From VRUE01 sp963699225 (GTDB lineage: Bacteria; Actinomycetota; Thermoleophilia; Solirubrobacterales; 70-9), in assembly GCA_963699225.1 (NCBI GenBank), contig OY969423.1, positions 1,240,001 to 1,304,000 of the forward strand: a stretch of 64,000 nucleotides of DNA, in the 5' to 3' direction. Below the pieces are notes generated by a model, which saw only the letters and a list, made by a program, of their open reading frames with translations, was not told the DNA's origin and did not search any database. This document shows positions 32,835 to 42,194 of this stretch, piece after piece (position 1 is the stretch's first letter; each line of letters opens with the position of its first letter). The position numbers and the translations under genes are program-made.

Positions 32835-33733
32835 ACATGTTCAAAAAAGGCCCAGAGCTGAAACTCCCGGACTTCAAGGTTCCGGACTTCGCCCTGGACA
32901 TCTACTACGACCTGCGCGAGCGGCACCTGCTGCCGCTGGTGGCAATCCTCCTTGTCGCGCTCGTCGCGCTGCCGATCGTGCTCAGTCAAGGTTCCTCCAG
33001 CGCCGATTCGGGCGAATCGGGAAGCGCCGCAATAGCCACGCCCAGCACGGTGCAGACCTCCAAGCTCGTCGTCGCCAAAGCAGCCCCCGGCCTTCGCGAA
33101 TACAAACGTCGGCTCGCCAATCGCCACGCCCAGGACCCCTTCATCCAGCAATACGCGAGCCCAGAAGGCGGAGAAGGCGCAACCGGTTCCGCCGAAATCC
33201 CCTCGGGAGGCGGCGAAGAATCCTCGACTCCCGTCGAATCGGCCGAATCCACCGAAACGGCGGAACCAACGCCGGCCCCCGAAGGCAACGGCGAACCGCC
33301 CGAAGGTGGGAACCTGCAGTACTACTCCTTCGCGATCGACACTCGTGTCGTGCCGGTGACGTCCGGCAAGGACAAACCAGAACCGAGCGTCCGCCACAAC
33401 CTGCCCGAGATGACGATGCTGCCAAGTCGCAGCGTTCCAGCGCTGACCTTCATCGGGGTGACGAAGGATGAAAAAAGCGCGGTGATGCTGGTCTCGGACA
33501 AGGTGACGGGTCTCTTCGGCGATGGCACCTGTGTCGTCGGCTCGGAAGCCTGCCAGCTGATCGCTCTCGAACCCGGCATACCCGAGACCGTCGTCTACGG
33601 TGCCGACAGTCGCACCTACCGCATCGAGCTGCTCAAGCTTCGCTTGATCACCACCGACAAGCTCAACAAGGCTCCACTCGGCGGTTCGAAGAAGAAGAGC
33701 GGCGGATCCGAAGAATCTGAATCCGCCGGGTAG
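32831..33733 (+). CDS. pilus-operon membrane protein, PilP-position
   Basis: The 300-residue protein has a ~36-residue cytosolic N terminus, one membrane helix (LLPLVAILLVALVALPIVL, about 36-54), a Ser/Glu/Pro-rich linker (about 55-160), and a globular outer domain (YYSFAIDTRVVPV, VPALTFIGVTKDEKSAVMLV, GIPETVVYGADSRTYRIELL). It occupies the position where diderm bacteria have pilP, but it is not a lipoprotein and homology to PilP cannot be claimed by eye. The overlap with pilO and the last position of the operon point to a role in the PilMNO complex. It converges with pilD. Confidence 0.75.
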   Translation: MNMFKKGPELKLPDFKVPDFALDIYYDLRERHLLPLVAILLVALVALPIVLSQGSSSADSGESGSAAIATPSTVQTSKLVVAKAAPGLREYKRRLANRHAQDPFIQQYASPEGGEGATGSAEIPSGGGEESSTPVESAESTETAEPTPAPEGNGEPPEGGNLQYYSFAIDTRVVPVTSGKDKPEPSVRHNLPEMTMLPSRSVPALTFIGVTKDEKSAVMLVSDKVTGLFGDGTCVVGSEACQLIALEPGIPETVVYGADSRTYRIELLKLRLITTDKLNKAPLGGSKKKSGGSEESESAG

Positions 33734-33737
33734 TACC

Positions 33738-34484
33738 TCAACCCAGGTAGAGATCGATCAGCTGGTCGCCGGCGAGCAGGCCGATCAGGCCGCCGAGGGC
33801 AAGGAAGGGACCGAACGGGATCGCCATCTTGCGGGCCCGCGCCCCATGGCGCACCATCAGCGCTAGACCGACGGCACTGCCAATCAGCAAGGCAGCAAGG
33901 ATCGCGGGGGCAACCGCACGGCCGAGAAAGAGCCCCATCGTCGCCGCCAGCTTGACGTCGCCGAGCCCCATGCCGGCTGGATAGGCGAGGGCAACAAGGA
34001 AGAAGAGGCCGCCCGCGGACGCAGCGGCGATCAGGCGCTCGGGGACCCCCGCCAGGTCGGTTGGCACCGCAATCGCCAGACAGATCGCCGCACCGGCGAT
34101 CAGCACCTTGTTGGGAATGATCCGCTGCTCGAGGTCGGTCAGCGTGACGACGGCGAGCACGGCAACGAAGACCAAGCCAATAGCCGCTTCAGCAGCATCG
34201 TCACGATAGACCAGCACCGTCGCCGCGAACAGCAGCCCAACGGCGAGCTCGGTGAGCGGATAGCGCACCGATATGCGCGTACCGCAGCAACGCGCCTTCC
34301 CTCGCAGTAGCAGCCAGGAGAACACGGGCACGTTGTCGTAGGCAGCGATCTGCGCCCCGCAGGCGGGGCACTCCGACCGTACAAAAACGATTGAAATGCC
34401 TCGCGGCACCCGATGGGCAACCGCGGTCGCGAAGCTGCCAACGGCCAGCCCGCCCAGGAACGCGATAACGACTATGCCGACCAT
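33738..34484 (-). CDS. pilD: prepilin peptidase, A24 family
   Basis: The 248-residue multipass membrane aspartic protease has the N-terminal domain with CPACG and a second Cys pair written CCG (spacing differs from the canonical CxxC). The first catalytic Asp is in LTDLEQRIIPN and the second in GMGLGDVKLA. It cleaves the leader of the pilin and minor prepilins and usually N-methylates the new N terminus. It lies on the opposite strand between the two pilus operons. It is followed by a gene-poor 327 bp and the RHS locus. Confidence 0.92.
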   Translation of the reverse strand: MVGIVVIAFLGGLAVGSFATAVAHRVPRGISIVFVRSECPACGAQIAAYDNVPVFSWLLLRGKARCCGTRISVRYPLTELAVGLLFAATVLVYRDDAAEAAIGLVFVAVLAVVTLTDLEQRIIPNKVLIAGAAICLAIAVPTDLAGVPERLIAAASAGGLFFLVALAYPAGMGLGDVKLAATMGLFLGRAVAPAILAALLIGSAVGLALMVRHGARARKMAIPFGPFLALGGLIGLLAGDQLIDLYLG

Positions 34485-34811
34485 TCAAGCCGGAGTTCTA
34501 TCCAGGCTCGCGGCTGGCAATATCCGGCTGGGCTAGCACCCGTGCATTTGACGCCATTTGGGGCAGTGTCCAAAGCGTCGTCAAAGTTCTGCTCTGCCGC
34601 CCACGGAGTCAGGTGGAGAGATAGACGATCGCCCACGATCAACCCACGAAGCGCCTCCGGGTCTGCGTCGGCGAGTAGCCCGGAGATAATGACCGAGGAC
34701 GCCAAGCCCGACGCGCCTCCTCCAGACCAAGCGGCCTACCTAGCGCTCGATCAACTCGACTTCAGCGAACTTGGGCTCGAACGCAAAGTCTGAAGTGCGC
34801 CATGAGGACGG
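34485..34811. other. gene-poor stretch between pilD and the RHS-associated small gene
   Basis: Nothing here is convincingly coding. A 34-codon ORF on the + strand (34689-34793) has GGAG 4 nt before its ATG and an acidic product (MTEDAKPDAPPPDQAAYLAL), but there is no family support; it may be a gene remnant. The GC content is lower than in the surrounding pilus genes. Confidence 0.4.
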
Positions 34812-35120
34812 CTACATCGACTCTAGTCGCAGATATTTGTTGCGACCTAGAGTAACTCTATAGAGCACCGTCAAAGGATTACCTGGCAGACAACGAAGGG
34901 AAGCGACTTCGCCCTCATTCAGCTTAACTACCAACTCGCGACTCCGGCACCAATCCACCTTCAAATACACCGCATGCTCGCCAGGGTCAACATCGATCTC
35001 GACCTGGCCACCACGATTCAATGTGCCGCGCAATTCGTCGTCGACCACTACGTTGTAGACACGACCCCGATCCCCCCAACCACTATTCAAGCGCTCAATT
35101 TTAATTTTCGCAGGCTGCAT
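34812..35120 (-). CDS. small uncharacterised protein, candidate immunity partner of the RHS protein
   Basis: The product has 102 residues, predicted to be beta-rich and soluble, with no signal peptide. Features are VYNVVVDDELRGTLNRGG, VDPGEHAVYLKVDWC and a basic C terminus LGRNKYLRLESM. The middle resembles carboxypeptidase-regulatory or PEGA-like small beta-sandwich modules, but I cannot name a family. It lies 118 bp downstream of the RHS gene on the same strand, where polymorphic-toxin immunity genes usually sit, and has the same lowered GC. The immunity role is inferred only from position. Confidence 0.6.
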   Translation of the reverse strand: MQPAKIKIERLNSGWGDRGRVYNVVVDDELRGTLNRGGQVEIDVDPGEHAVYLKVDWCRSRELVVKLNEGEVASLRCLPGNPLTVLYRVTLGRNKYLRLESM

Positions 35121-35238
35121 ACATCGATCATATTCGACTAAGGATAAGGATAGACATAGGCATCAATAGCATTCAAAGGCAATCCTCAAGAAACAGTTTA
35201 ATGCCCGGTGCAGACCAACTGCTGCGTAGCGCCTATGG

Positions 35239-38200
35239 TTATTCTTCGAGGACAACTTCGATCTCGACGGTGCCAGCGCATCCCGCTCCTCCACCAATCA
35301 CGCCCCCGACGACTGCACCGGCTGGCCCTCCAATCGCCCCAATCGTACCCCCGGCAATTGCCCCAGCTGATCCGCCCGCGAGGCAGGTACTCCAGTGAGA
35401 GCCAGCAAAGTGATAGTAGCGTTCTAGAGAGTCGCCATATTCCTTCCAAAAGTCCTGCGCGTTGTTCTTGATCCAATTCCGACCCGGCTCCGTGAAATTC
35501 CAAGCACTTCCAGCAGCCGCGCCGATCGCATTTCCTACCTGTTCGGCTCCGCCACCGATATCTTCGGCCTCTTTGACAGGGCAGACATCGCCCAGCGGCG
35601 TAGATACGCAGGTTTCCCGCCCATTAAGGTCGTAATAGTTGAGTGGATTATTCAACACATAGAGGTACCGGTTCACTGACGCGCCAACCCCCATGCGCCC
35701 AGCGACAGGGTCTTCCGATGCAAAGACGCCAAGGTCCGAGTTGTAAGACCGAGCGCCCATCTGGATCAAGCCTGTTGTTGGGTCGGTCGGCCGCTCTTGT
35801 GAGCCGAGGAAGCCCATTTCGAGACTCGGGCCTGAGAGTTGGACTCCCCAGGGGTTATATGTCTGCCTAGATTCGACGGCACCCGATGGACCTGTGACCG
35901 TTGTTATGTCGCCATGAGCGTCTGCGAGCGGATAGCTCGTTGCTTCGCCGGAGCGCTGCTCGATCAGGCCATGGGCGCCCTGAACGTAGCTGGTGGTGGT
36001 TTCCCCTCCGCCATTGGCGATGTAGGTCGGCAGGTCGGTGAGATCACCGTAATGTACGACCTGGATGGAACCTCCGCCTTTGCGTTCACTCAATCGTTCC
36101 AAACCGTCGTAAGCGTAATTCGTCGTTTCGGTTGGACCTTCGGCCTTGGCCAGATGATCGAATAGATCCCATTCGTAAGAGTCTTTTTCGGAACCGTTTT
36201 CCTTTCTGATCATCCGGCCTGCACCGTCATAGTTGTAGGTCGTGCCGTCAGAGGCACTCGTGAGCTGATTCAGCGCGTTGTAGCTGTAGGTCGTGCCGCC
36301 AGCTTCGATGCGGTTACCTGCTTCGTCGTAGCCGTAGGCGGTCGCGCCTTCGCCGGACGGGTTGAATTCGGTTAGCTGGTTAAGCGCGTCATAGCTGTAA
36401 GTGGTTTCCTGTTCAAGCCGGGCATCCAGCTTGCTGGTCGCGTTGCCCGTCGCGTCATAGCCGTATCTGAGGGCTTCGACGATCATGCCGGGTTCTTCTT
36501 CCGAGGTCGTTTCGGAGAGCCTGCCAGCATCGTTATAGACGTTTGTCGTCGCGATGCCGTTCGGCCGTTTGACTGCGGTCAGATCGCCTTCCGGGTCATA
36601 GCCGAAGCTCAAAGCTTTGCCCTGTGGATCGGTCAGCGAGTTCAGCCGCCCGAGTTTGTCGTAGCCGTATTCGAGGGCGCCACGGCCATCGACTTGTTTG
36701 CTCAGCTCACCACGTGAGTTGTAAGCGCGGGTCAGCGACTGGCCGCGGCCATCGCTGATGGACGTGACAAGCCCGTCACCGTTGTAGCCGATTTCGATTT
36801 TGTGGCCTTCTGCATCGACTGCGCTGGTGCGCCGATCGGCGGCGTCATAGCCAAAGGAGCGCAGCGTTGATTTGCTCGCGCTGACTTCGGTCAGGCGGTT
36901 GGCGGCGTCATAGCCGTATTCGAGCGTTCCGGCTGCCGTAGTCTTGCTCAGCGGATTGCTTGCCGCGTCGTAGCTATAGGTCGTCGTCTTTTTAAGCGGC
37001 TGGGCCACTTCGGCGAGATGGCCGAGTTTGTCGTAGGCGTAGCTCGTCGTGTTGCCGCGTGGATCGGTGACCGAAGTGAGATCTCCGTTTGCGTCATAGC
37101 CGTATTTGGTCGTCGTGCTCAGCGGCTCGGCGGCTTCAGTCATCCGATCGAGTAGGTCATATTTGTAGGTGGTTTCGTATTCGCGGGGGTCGATCATGCT
37201 CGAACGATTGCCGCGAGCGTCGTAGCCAAAATGCCAGTCGCCACCTTCTGGCTGAACCACTTCGGTGAGCTGGTTGGCCGCGTTGTAGGCATAGGTCGTT
37301 TCCTTGCCCCGCCGGTTGACCACTTTGACCGGCTTGAGATTGCCGTTGTAGGTCGTTTTGATCTGCTGTTCGAGCGGGTCAATGTAGGCCGTGGGGCGCT
37401 CCATCGCGTTGCGTTCGATTTTCCAGACGTTTTCTCCTCGATCGGTAACCTGCGTTGGCAGGCCGTTAGCGTCGTAGGTGTATTTCGTTTTGTTGCCTTC
37501 CGGCGTTGTACGCGAGAGCATGTCGCCCAACACATCGCGTTCGTATTTTTCGGCTTTCAGCCCCGGAGCGGTCCTGGCGATCATGTAGCTGCGACTGTCG
37601 TATTCGAAGCTTGTTTTGTGGCTGAGCGGATCGGTTTCGCTGAGCTTGTTGCCGCGCGAGTCGTAGCTGAATTCGCTTTTGTGTTTGTCGGGATCGGTCT
37701 TGGTCAGCGGCTGACCCGATTCGTTGTAGGTGAAGGTCGTTTCGCCTTTTTCGGGATCAGCGATCTTGAGTAGATCGCCAGTTTTGCTCCATTCATAGCT
37801 CCAAGAATCTCCCCGAGGGTCAGTGAAGGCAATGGGCCGGTTCTGGGCGTTGTATTCGTATTTGCGTTCCCCGCCTGCAGGATCTTTGATCGAGGTGAGG
37901 TTGCTGGCGGCGTCTAGGCCGTAGATCCATTTAGCGCCGCCTGGTTTAACGACTTCGTGGACGTTGCCTGCTTCGTCATAGGCAATTGTCGTTTTATTGC
38001 CCAGCTGATCGGTTTCCGAGACGACACGATCCTGACCATCGAAGCTGTATTTGCGTTTCCCGCCTTCCGGTTCGGTGACAACCGTTTCGGCTGGGTTGTA
38101 TTCGAGTTTCCAAAGATGTTCGAGACCATCGCGCTGTTCAACGATTCGACCCTGGGAGTCGTAGATGTTTTTCAAGATCACGTTTTTGCGTGGATCGGTG

Positions 38201-41200
38201 ATTGAGGTGAGACGATGGCTGGCGTCGTAGGCATATTTAGTCACGCCACCCAAGGCGTCAGTGACCGTTTCGAGATCACCGGCCACCGAGTAGCCGAATT
38301 TGACTTCGCGGCCGGTCGAGTCTTTGACAGAGGTGATGTGGTTGGAACCGTTGTAGGCGAAGGTCAGCGTTTGGCTCGAGGGATCGGTGATCGTTGCGAG
38401 GCGGCCTTCTGCGTTATAGGCGTAGGCCGTTTTGAGGCCATGGCTGTCGGTAGTCGAGGCGATGCGACCGCTTGAGTCGAAGCGGTAGACCGTGCCCTGG
38501 AGAGTTGAGAGCTGAAAGGTGCCTTCAACCTTGACGAGCATGTCCGTGACGCCGGAGGGCGCCGTGTAACCGCTTTCCGCTTTGTGGAAGACGTCCTGGC
38601 GTCCATCTTGGCGCAGAACCAGCACTTCTTTGCCCGATTCCAGTTCGGTCGCACTAGCCAGGCCCGTCTGCGACCAACCTGGACCGAGGCCGGTATCCGA
38701 ACTGCTGCCCGACGTGTAGGCGCGGGTGAATTCAAGCGGCTCGGCGCTCCTGTTGGTCAACAGCAGATCTTGGTGGGAGTAGTTCAGCTGGCCGGTGGCA
38801 AGACTGACCGGGTCAGCACCTTCTCCGCACTGGGATTCCTTGCCGCGGCAATGACCGGCCAATTCGGGAAGTTGGACGGCAGGTTTCCATTCGACATTGG
38901 CGGTGACCGAGTCGCCACAACCAGCAGGACTTGGGCCGCTCGCGCAGCTCCAATCATTGTTGGGAGCCGACAATTTGCCGGTGCCGGAGTAAGACAGGCC
39001 ACTGCCGTTCAAGCGAAAGCGATTCCATTCGACATGAGGCGACCCCGATCCGACCACCTTGATCCCCTGGCCGCTGTTTTTGCGGATCGTCGAGTTGGAG
39101 ATAGTTGGCGAGGAGGCGTTGACTTCGATTCCGCCCTCCAGCGCCTGGAAGCCGCCGAAGGAGACTTCGACGTGGTTGAGCACTGAGGCGCCGCTTCCGG
39201 GTTCGAATTTGATGCCCTTCCATTCGCCCGTTTCTTTTTCTTTGGGCCCGGTGAAGACCACTGGGCTTTCGGCGGTGCCTTCGGCTTTGAGGGTGCCTTT
39301 TACGATGAGCTGGCTGTAGTTGGTGCCGCCCTGGATGAGCGCGCCAGAGCTGATGGTCAACGTCACGCCGGCCGCGACTTCCAAGTTTTCTGCGAACCGC
39401 AGCGGCGAGCCCGAGGGACCCCAGGTGGAGCTATGGGCGACGGTCCCCGTCACTTCAATGCGATTGGAGGTGTTGCCGCTGAGCGTGTTTTCGGTGATGT
39501 CTCCGGGAATGTCTGGCCCGGAATAGAAGACACCCACTCCGGTGGTGCCGATGACGGTGTTGGCGCTCAGCGTTTTCCCGGTGGCGCTGCCGCCGCTTGG
39601 GATGTTGACGCAGATCCCGCTGCCGCCTTTTTCGATGTAGTTGCCGTGGATGTTGACTTCGCCCGTGGAGCCCGAAGGAGAGGTGTATTGGACGTTGCAC
39701 CACGTCGAGCCGCTGGCGCCTCCGTTTTCGTAGAGATGGTTGTTGGCGATTTCAGGGCTGCCGCCTTTGGGGACCTTGATCCCCTGGCCGCTGTTTTTGC
39801 GGATCGTCGAGTTGGAGATAGTTGGCGAGGAGGCGTTGACTTCGATTCCGCCCTCCAGCGCCTGGAAGCCGCCGAAGGAGACTTCGACGTGGTTGAGCAC
39901 TGAGGCGCCGCTTCCGGGTTCGAATTTGATGCCCTTCCATTCGCCCGTTTCTTTTTCTTTGGGCCCGGTGAAGACCACTGGGCTTTCGGCGGTGCCTTCG
40001 GCTTTGAGGGTGCCTTTTACGATGAGCTGGCTGTAGTTGGTGCCGCCCTGGATGAGCGCGCCAGAGCTGATGGTCAACGTCACGCCGGCCGCGACTTCCA
40101 AGTTTTCTGCGAACCGCAGCGGCGAGCCCGAGGGACCCCAGGTGGAGCTATGGGCGACGGTCCCCGTCACTTCAATGCGATTGGAGGTGTTGCCGCTGAG
40201 CGTGTTTTCGGTGATGTCTCCGGGAATGTCTGGCCCGGAATAGAAGACACCCACTCCGGTGGTGCCGATGACGGTGTTGGCGCTCAGCGTTTTCCCGGTG
40301 GCGCTGCCGCCGCTTGGGATGTTGACGCAGATCCCGCTGCCGCCTTTTTCGATGTAGTTGCCGTGGATGTTGACTTCGCCCGTGGAGCCCGAAGGAGAGG
40401 TGTATTGGACGTTGCACCACGTCGAGCCGCTGGCGCCTCCGTTTTCGTAGAGATGGTTGTTGGCGATTTCAGGGCTGCCGCCTTTGGGGACCTTGATCCC
40501 CTGGCCGCTGTTTTTGCGGATCGTCGAGTTGGAGATAGTTGGCGAGGAGGCGTTGACTTCGATTCCGCCCTCCAGCGCCTGGAAGCCGCCGAAGGAGACT
40601 TCGACGTGGTTGAGCACTGAGGCGCCGCTTCCGGGTTCGAATTTGATGCCCTTCCATTCGCCCGTTTCTTTTTCTTTGGGCCCGGTGAAGACCACTGGGC
40701 TTTCGGCGGTGCCTTCGGCTTTGAGGGTGCCTTTTACGATGAGCTGGCTGTAGTTGGTGCCGCCCTGGATGAGCGCGCCAGAGCTGATGGTCAACGTCAC
40801 GCCGGCCGCGACTTCCAAGTTTTCTGCGAACCGCAGCGGCGAGCCCGAGGGACCCCAGGTGGAGCTATGGGCGACGGTCCCCGTCACTTCAATGCGATTG
40901 GAGGTGTTGCCGCTGAGCGTGTTTTCGGTGATGTCTCCGGGAATGTCTGGCCCGGAATAGAAGACACCCACTCCGGTGGTGCCGATGACGGTGTTGGCGC
41001 TCAGCGTTTTCCCGGTGGCGCTGCCGCCGCTTGGGATGTTGACGCAGATCCCGCTGCCGCCTTTTTCGATGTAGTTGCCGTGGATGTTGACTTCGCCCGT
41101 GGAGCCCGAAGGAGAGGTGTATTGGACGTTGCACCACGTCGAGCCGCTGGCGCCTCCGTTTTCGTAGAGATGGTTGTTGGCGATTTCAGGGCTGCCGCCT

Positions 41201-41748
41201 TTGGGGACCTTGATCCCCTGGCCGCTGTTTTTGCGGATCGTCGAGTTGGAGATAGTTGGCGAGGAGGCGTTGACTTCGATTCCGCCCTCCAGCGCCTGGA
41301 AGCCGCCGAAGGAGACTTCGACGTGGTTGAGCACTGAGGCGCCGCTTCCGGGTTCGAATTTGATGCCCTTCCATTCGCCCGTTTCTTTTTCTTTGGGCCC
41401 GGTGAAGACCACTGGGCTTTCGGCGGTGCCTTCGGCTTTGAGGGTGCCTTTTACGATGAGCTGGCTGTAGTTGGTAACACCGGTGACGCGAACGCCAGGT
41501 TCTGCATTTACAGTTACCCCAGATTCGATCGTCACATTTTCGGCGGTATACGGGTTACCAGCCGACGTGAGGGTCATGTTTTCGGTGATTTTTTCAGGCA
41601 GGACTTTGGCGGAGGCCGACGCCGACGCAAACAAGAAGAGTGTCAGGGCGGCAACGGCCAAGAGCAAAAAGTGAGCCAACGGTTCTTGACGAGGATAAGT
41701 GCCGATACCTCGTTCCGACTTGCCCGTCCAGAACTCTTCCTTAGCCAT
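35239..41748 (-). CDS. secreted RHS/YD-repeat protein with beta-helix repeats and variable C-terminal tip
   Basis: The 2169-residue protein has a signal or anchor helix at about residues 25-47 (HFLLLAVAALTLFLFAS). Residues ~50-900 are right-handed beta-helix repeats, encoded mostly by three identical 717-bp units. Residues ~950-1980 hold dozens of YD repeats (patterns like YDANGLPTQVTD, YDAAGNLTSI). The RHS core (GLIQMGARSYNSDLGVFASEDP, split here as MGARSYNSDLG and FASEDP) is near 1980-2035, ending VNRYLYVLNNPLNYYDLNG. A distinct 124-residue tip (2046-2169) follows. It has several Cys and a glycine-zipper hydrophobic run (GAIAGGTIGAIGGPAGAVVG) suggestive of membrane insertion. RHS shells encapsulate toxic tips; the toxin role here is inference. 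The GC content is well below the flanks. Confidence 0.9.
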   Translation of the reverse strand: MAKEEFWTGKSERGIGTYPRQEPLAHFLLLAVAALTLFLFASASASAKVLPEKITENMTLTSAGNPYTAENVTIESGVTVNAEPGVRVTGVTNYSQLIVKGTLKAEGTAESPVVFTGPKEKETGEWKGIKFEPGSGASVLNHVEVSFGGFQALEGGIEVNASSPTISNSTIRKNSGQGIKVPKGGSPEIANNHLYENGGASGSTWCNVQYTSPSGSTGEVNIHGNYIEKGGSGICVNIPSGGSATGKTLSANTVIGTTGVGVFYSGPDIPGDITENTLSGNTSNRIEVTGTVAHSSTWGPSGSPLRFAENLEVAAGVTLTISSGALIQGGTNYSQLIVKGTLKAEGTAESPVVFTGPKEKETGEWKGIKFEPGSGASVLNHVEVSFGGFQALEGGIEVNASSPTISNSTIRKNSGQGIKVPKGGSPEIANNHLYENGGASGSTWCNVQYTSPSGSTGEVNIHGNYIEKGGSGICVNIPSGGSATGKTLSANTVIGTTGVGVFYSGPDIPGDITENTLSGNTSNRIEVTGTVAHSSTWGPSGSPLRFAENLEVAAGVTLTISSGALIQGGTNYSQLIVKGTLKAEGTAESPVVFTGPKEKETGEWKGIKFEPGSGASVLNHVEVSFGGFQALEGGIEVNASSPTISNSTIRKNSGQGIKVPKGGSPEIANNHLYENGGASGSTWCNVQYTSPSGSTGEVNIHGNYIEKGGSGICVNIPSGGSATGKTLSANTVIGTTGVGVFYSGPDIPGDITENTLSGNTSNRIEVTGTVAHSSTWGPSGSPLRFAENLEVAAGVTLTISSGALIQGGTNYSQLIVKGTLKAEGTAESPVVFTGPKEKETGEWKGIKFEPGSGASVLNHVEVSFGGFQALEGGIEVNASSPTISNSTIRKNSGQGIKVVGSGSPHVEWNRFRLNGSGLSYSGTGKLSAPNNDWSCASGPSPAGCGDSVTANVEWKPAVQLPELAGHCRGKESQCGEGADPVSLATGQLNYSHQDLLLTNRSAEPLEFTRAYTSGSSSDTGLGPGWSQTGLASATELESGKEVLVLRQDGRQDVFHKAESGYTAPSGVTDMLVKVEGTFQLSTLQGTVYRFDSSGRIASTTDSHGLKTAYAYNAEGRLATITDPSSQTLTFAYNGSNHITSVKDSTGREVKFGYSVAGDLETVTDALGGVTKYAYDASHRLTSITDPRKNVILKNIYDSQGRIVEQRDGLEHLWKLEYNPAETVVTEPEGGKRKYSFDGQDRVVSETDQLGNKTTIAYDEAGNVHEVVKPGGAKWIYGLDAASNLTSIKDPAGGERKYEYNAQNRPIAFTDPRGDSWSYEWSKTGDLLKIADPEKGETTFTYNESGQPLTKTDPDKHKSEFSYDSRGNKLSETDPLSHKTSFEYDSRSYMIARTAPGLKAEKYERDVLGDMLSRTTPEGNKTKYTYDANGLPTQVTDRGENVWKIERNAMERPTAYIDPLEQQIKTTYNGNLKPVKVVNRRGKETTYAYNAANQLTEVVQPEGGDWHFGYDARGNRSSMIDPREYETTYKYDLLDRMTEAAEPLSTTTKYGYDANGDLTSVTDPRGNTTSYAYDKLGHLAEVAQPLKKTTTYSYDAASNPLSKTTAAGTLEYGYDAANRLTEVSASKSTLRSFGYDAADRRTSAVDAEGHKIEIGYNGDGLVTSISDGRGQSLTRAYNSRGELSKQVDGRGALEYGYDKLGRLNSLTDPQGKALSFGYDPEGDLTAVKRPNGIATTNVYNDAGRLSETTSEEEPGMIVEALRYGYDATGNATSKLDARLEQETTYSYDALNQLTEFNPSGEGATAYGYDEAGNRIEAGGTTYSYNALNQLTSASDGTTYNYDGAGRMIRKENGSEKDSYEWDLFDHLAKAEGPTETTNYAYDGLERLSERKGGGSIQVVHYGDLTDLPTYIANGGGETTTSYVQGAHGLIEQRSGEATSYPLADAHGDITTVTGPSGAVESRQTYNPWGVQLSGPSLEMGFLGSQERPTDPTTGLIQMGARSYNSDLGVFASEDPVAGRMGVGASVNRYLYVLNNPLNYYDLNGRETCVSTPLGDVCPVKEAEDIGGGAEQVGNAIGAAAGSAWNFTEPGRNWIKNNAQDFWKEYGDSLERYYHFAGSHWSTCLAGGSAGAIAGGTIGAIGGPAGAVVGGVIGGGAGCAGTVEIEVVLEE
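39056..41475 (-). repeat. 717-bp tandem repeat array inside the RHS gene (3.4 copies)
   Basis: The unit recurs exactly every 717 bp (239 codons): matching landmarks lie at 39740, 40457 and 41174, and a fourth partial copy occupies the left 0.27 kb. Copies appear identical at the DNA level in the stretches compared, including third positions. The total is about 2420 bp. Each unit encodes a beta-helix module running from the TNYSQLIVKGTLKAEG segment to GALIQG. Identity at silent sites implies very recent duplication or ongoing gene conversion. It is not a CRISPR array (unit too long, coding). Confidence 0.93.
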
Positions 41749-42194
41749 CTACCGCCCGCCTTTCCGTATGAGTTGCCGATCAAGTGGCCCAAGTCACCGG
41801 GACCAGACCGACGCTTGAGGCTTCTACCTCACACAGGATGTTTTGCGCAAGTAGAATTCTTCATTTTGATCAGCGAAACACTCACCGGTGGGATCTATCC
41901 CACTAAAAATATCTTGTTCCAATGCGGAATAGCGACCAATTTACTCGTACCCATATAGAACTCACCCTCAATGACTTAACCGGAACTACATATTCCTAGG
42001 GATCGGTATTGGAGCTCTTCAGTAGGCGTAACGCGTCCCAAACAAGCCAAAACGACTCCGGCTTCGCCGAAGCACCTGATGATCATCCGAAGGATCGAGA
42101 CAGACGCTCGTTCGGTTGTCGCGCCGCAGGATGCAATCGAATGCGAAACGGAGTACCACTGGCCCCCGATCCGGCAACGGCAAAATTCGAAGAC
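41749..42194. other. 446-bp intergenic region upstream of the RHS gene
   Basis: No credible gene is present. It holds the presumed RHS promoter (minus strand). A 16-bp perfect palindrome GTGGGAT-CT-ATCCCAC (41888-41903) overlaps a possible -10 (GATAGAT) with TTGGAA 17 bp upstream, so it may be an operator. AT-rich patches around 41905-42000 mark it as compositionally foreign. Downstream of the gene ending at 42195, GCTTCGGCGAAGC near 42066 is a weak hairpin. Confidence 0.45.

Noticed and set aside
34413..34793. 126-codon + strand ORF over pilD start and the spacer
   Set aside because: It runs antisense to pilD, has low-complexity composition and no domain; only the last 34 codons have any ribosome binding site.
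39056..41475. CRISPR-like repeat array
   Set aside because: The unit is 717 bp, contiguous and coding in frame with no spacers, so it is a tandem domain repeat.
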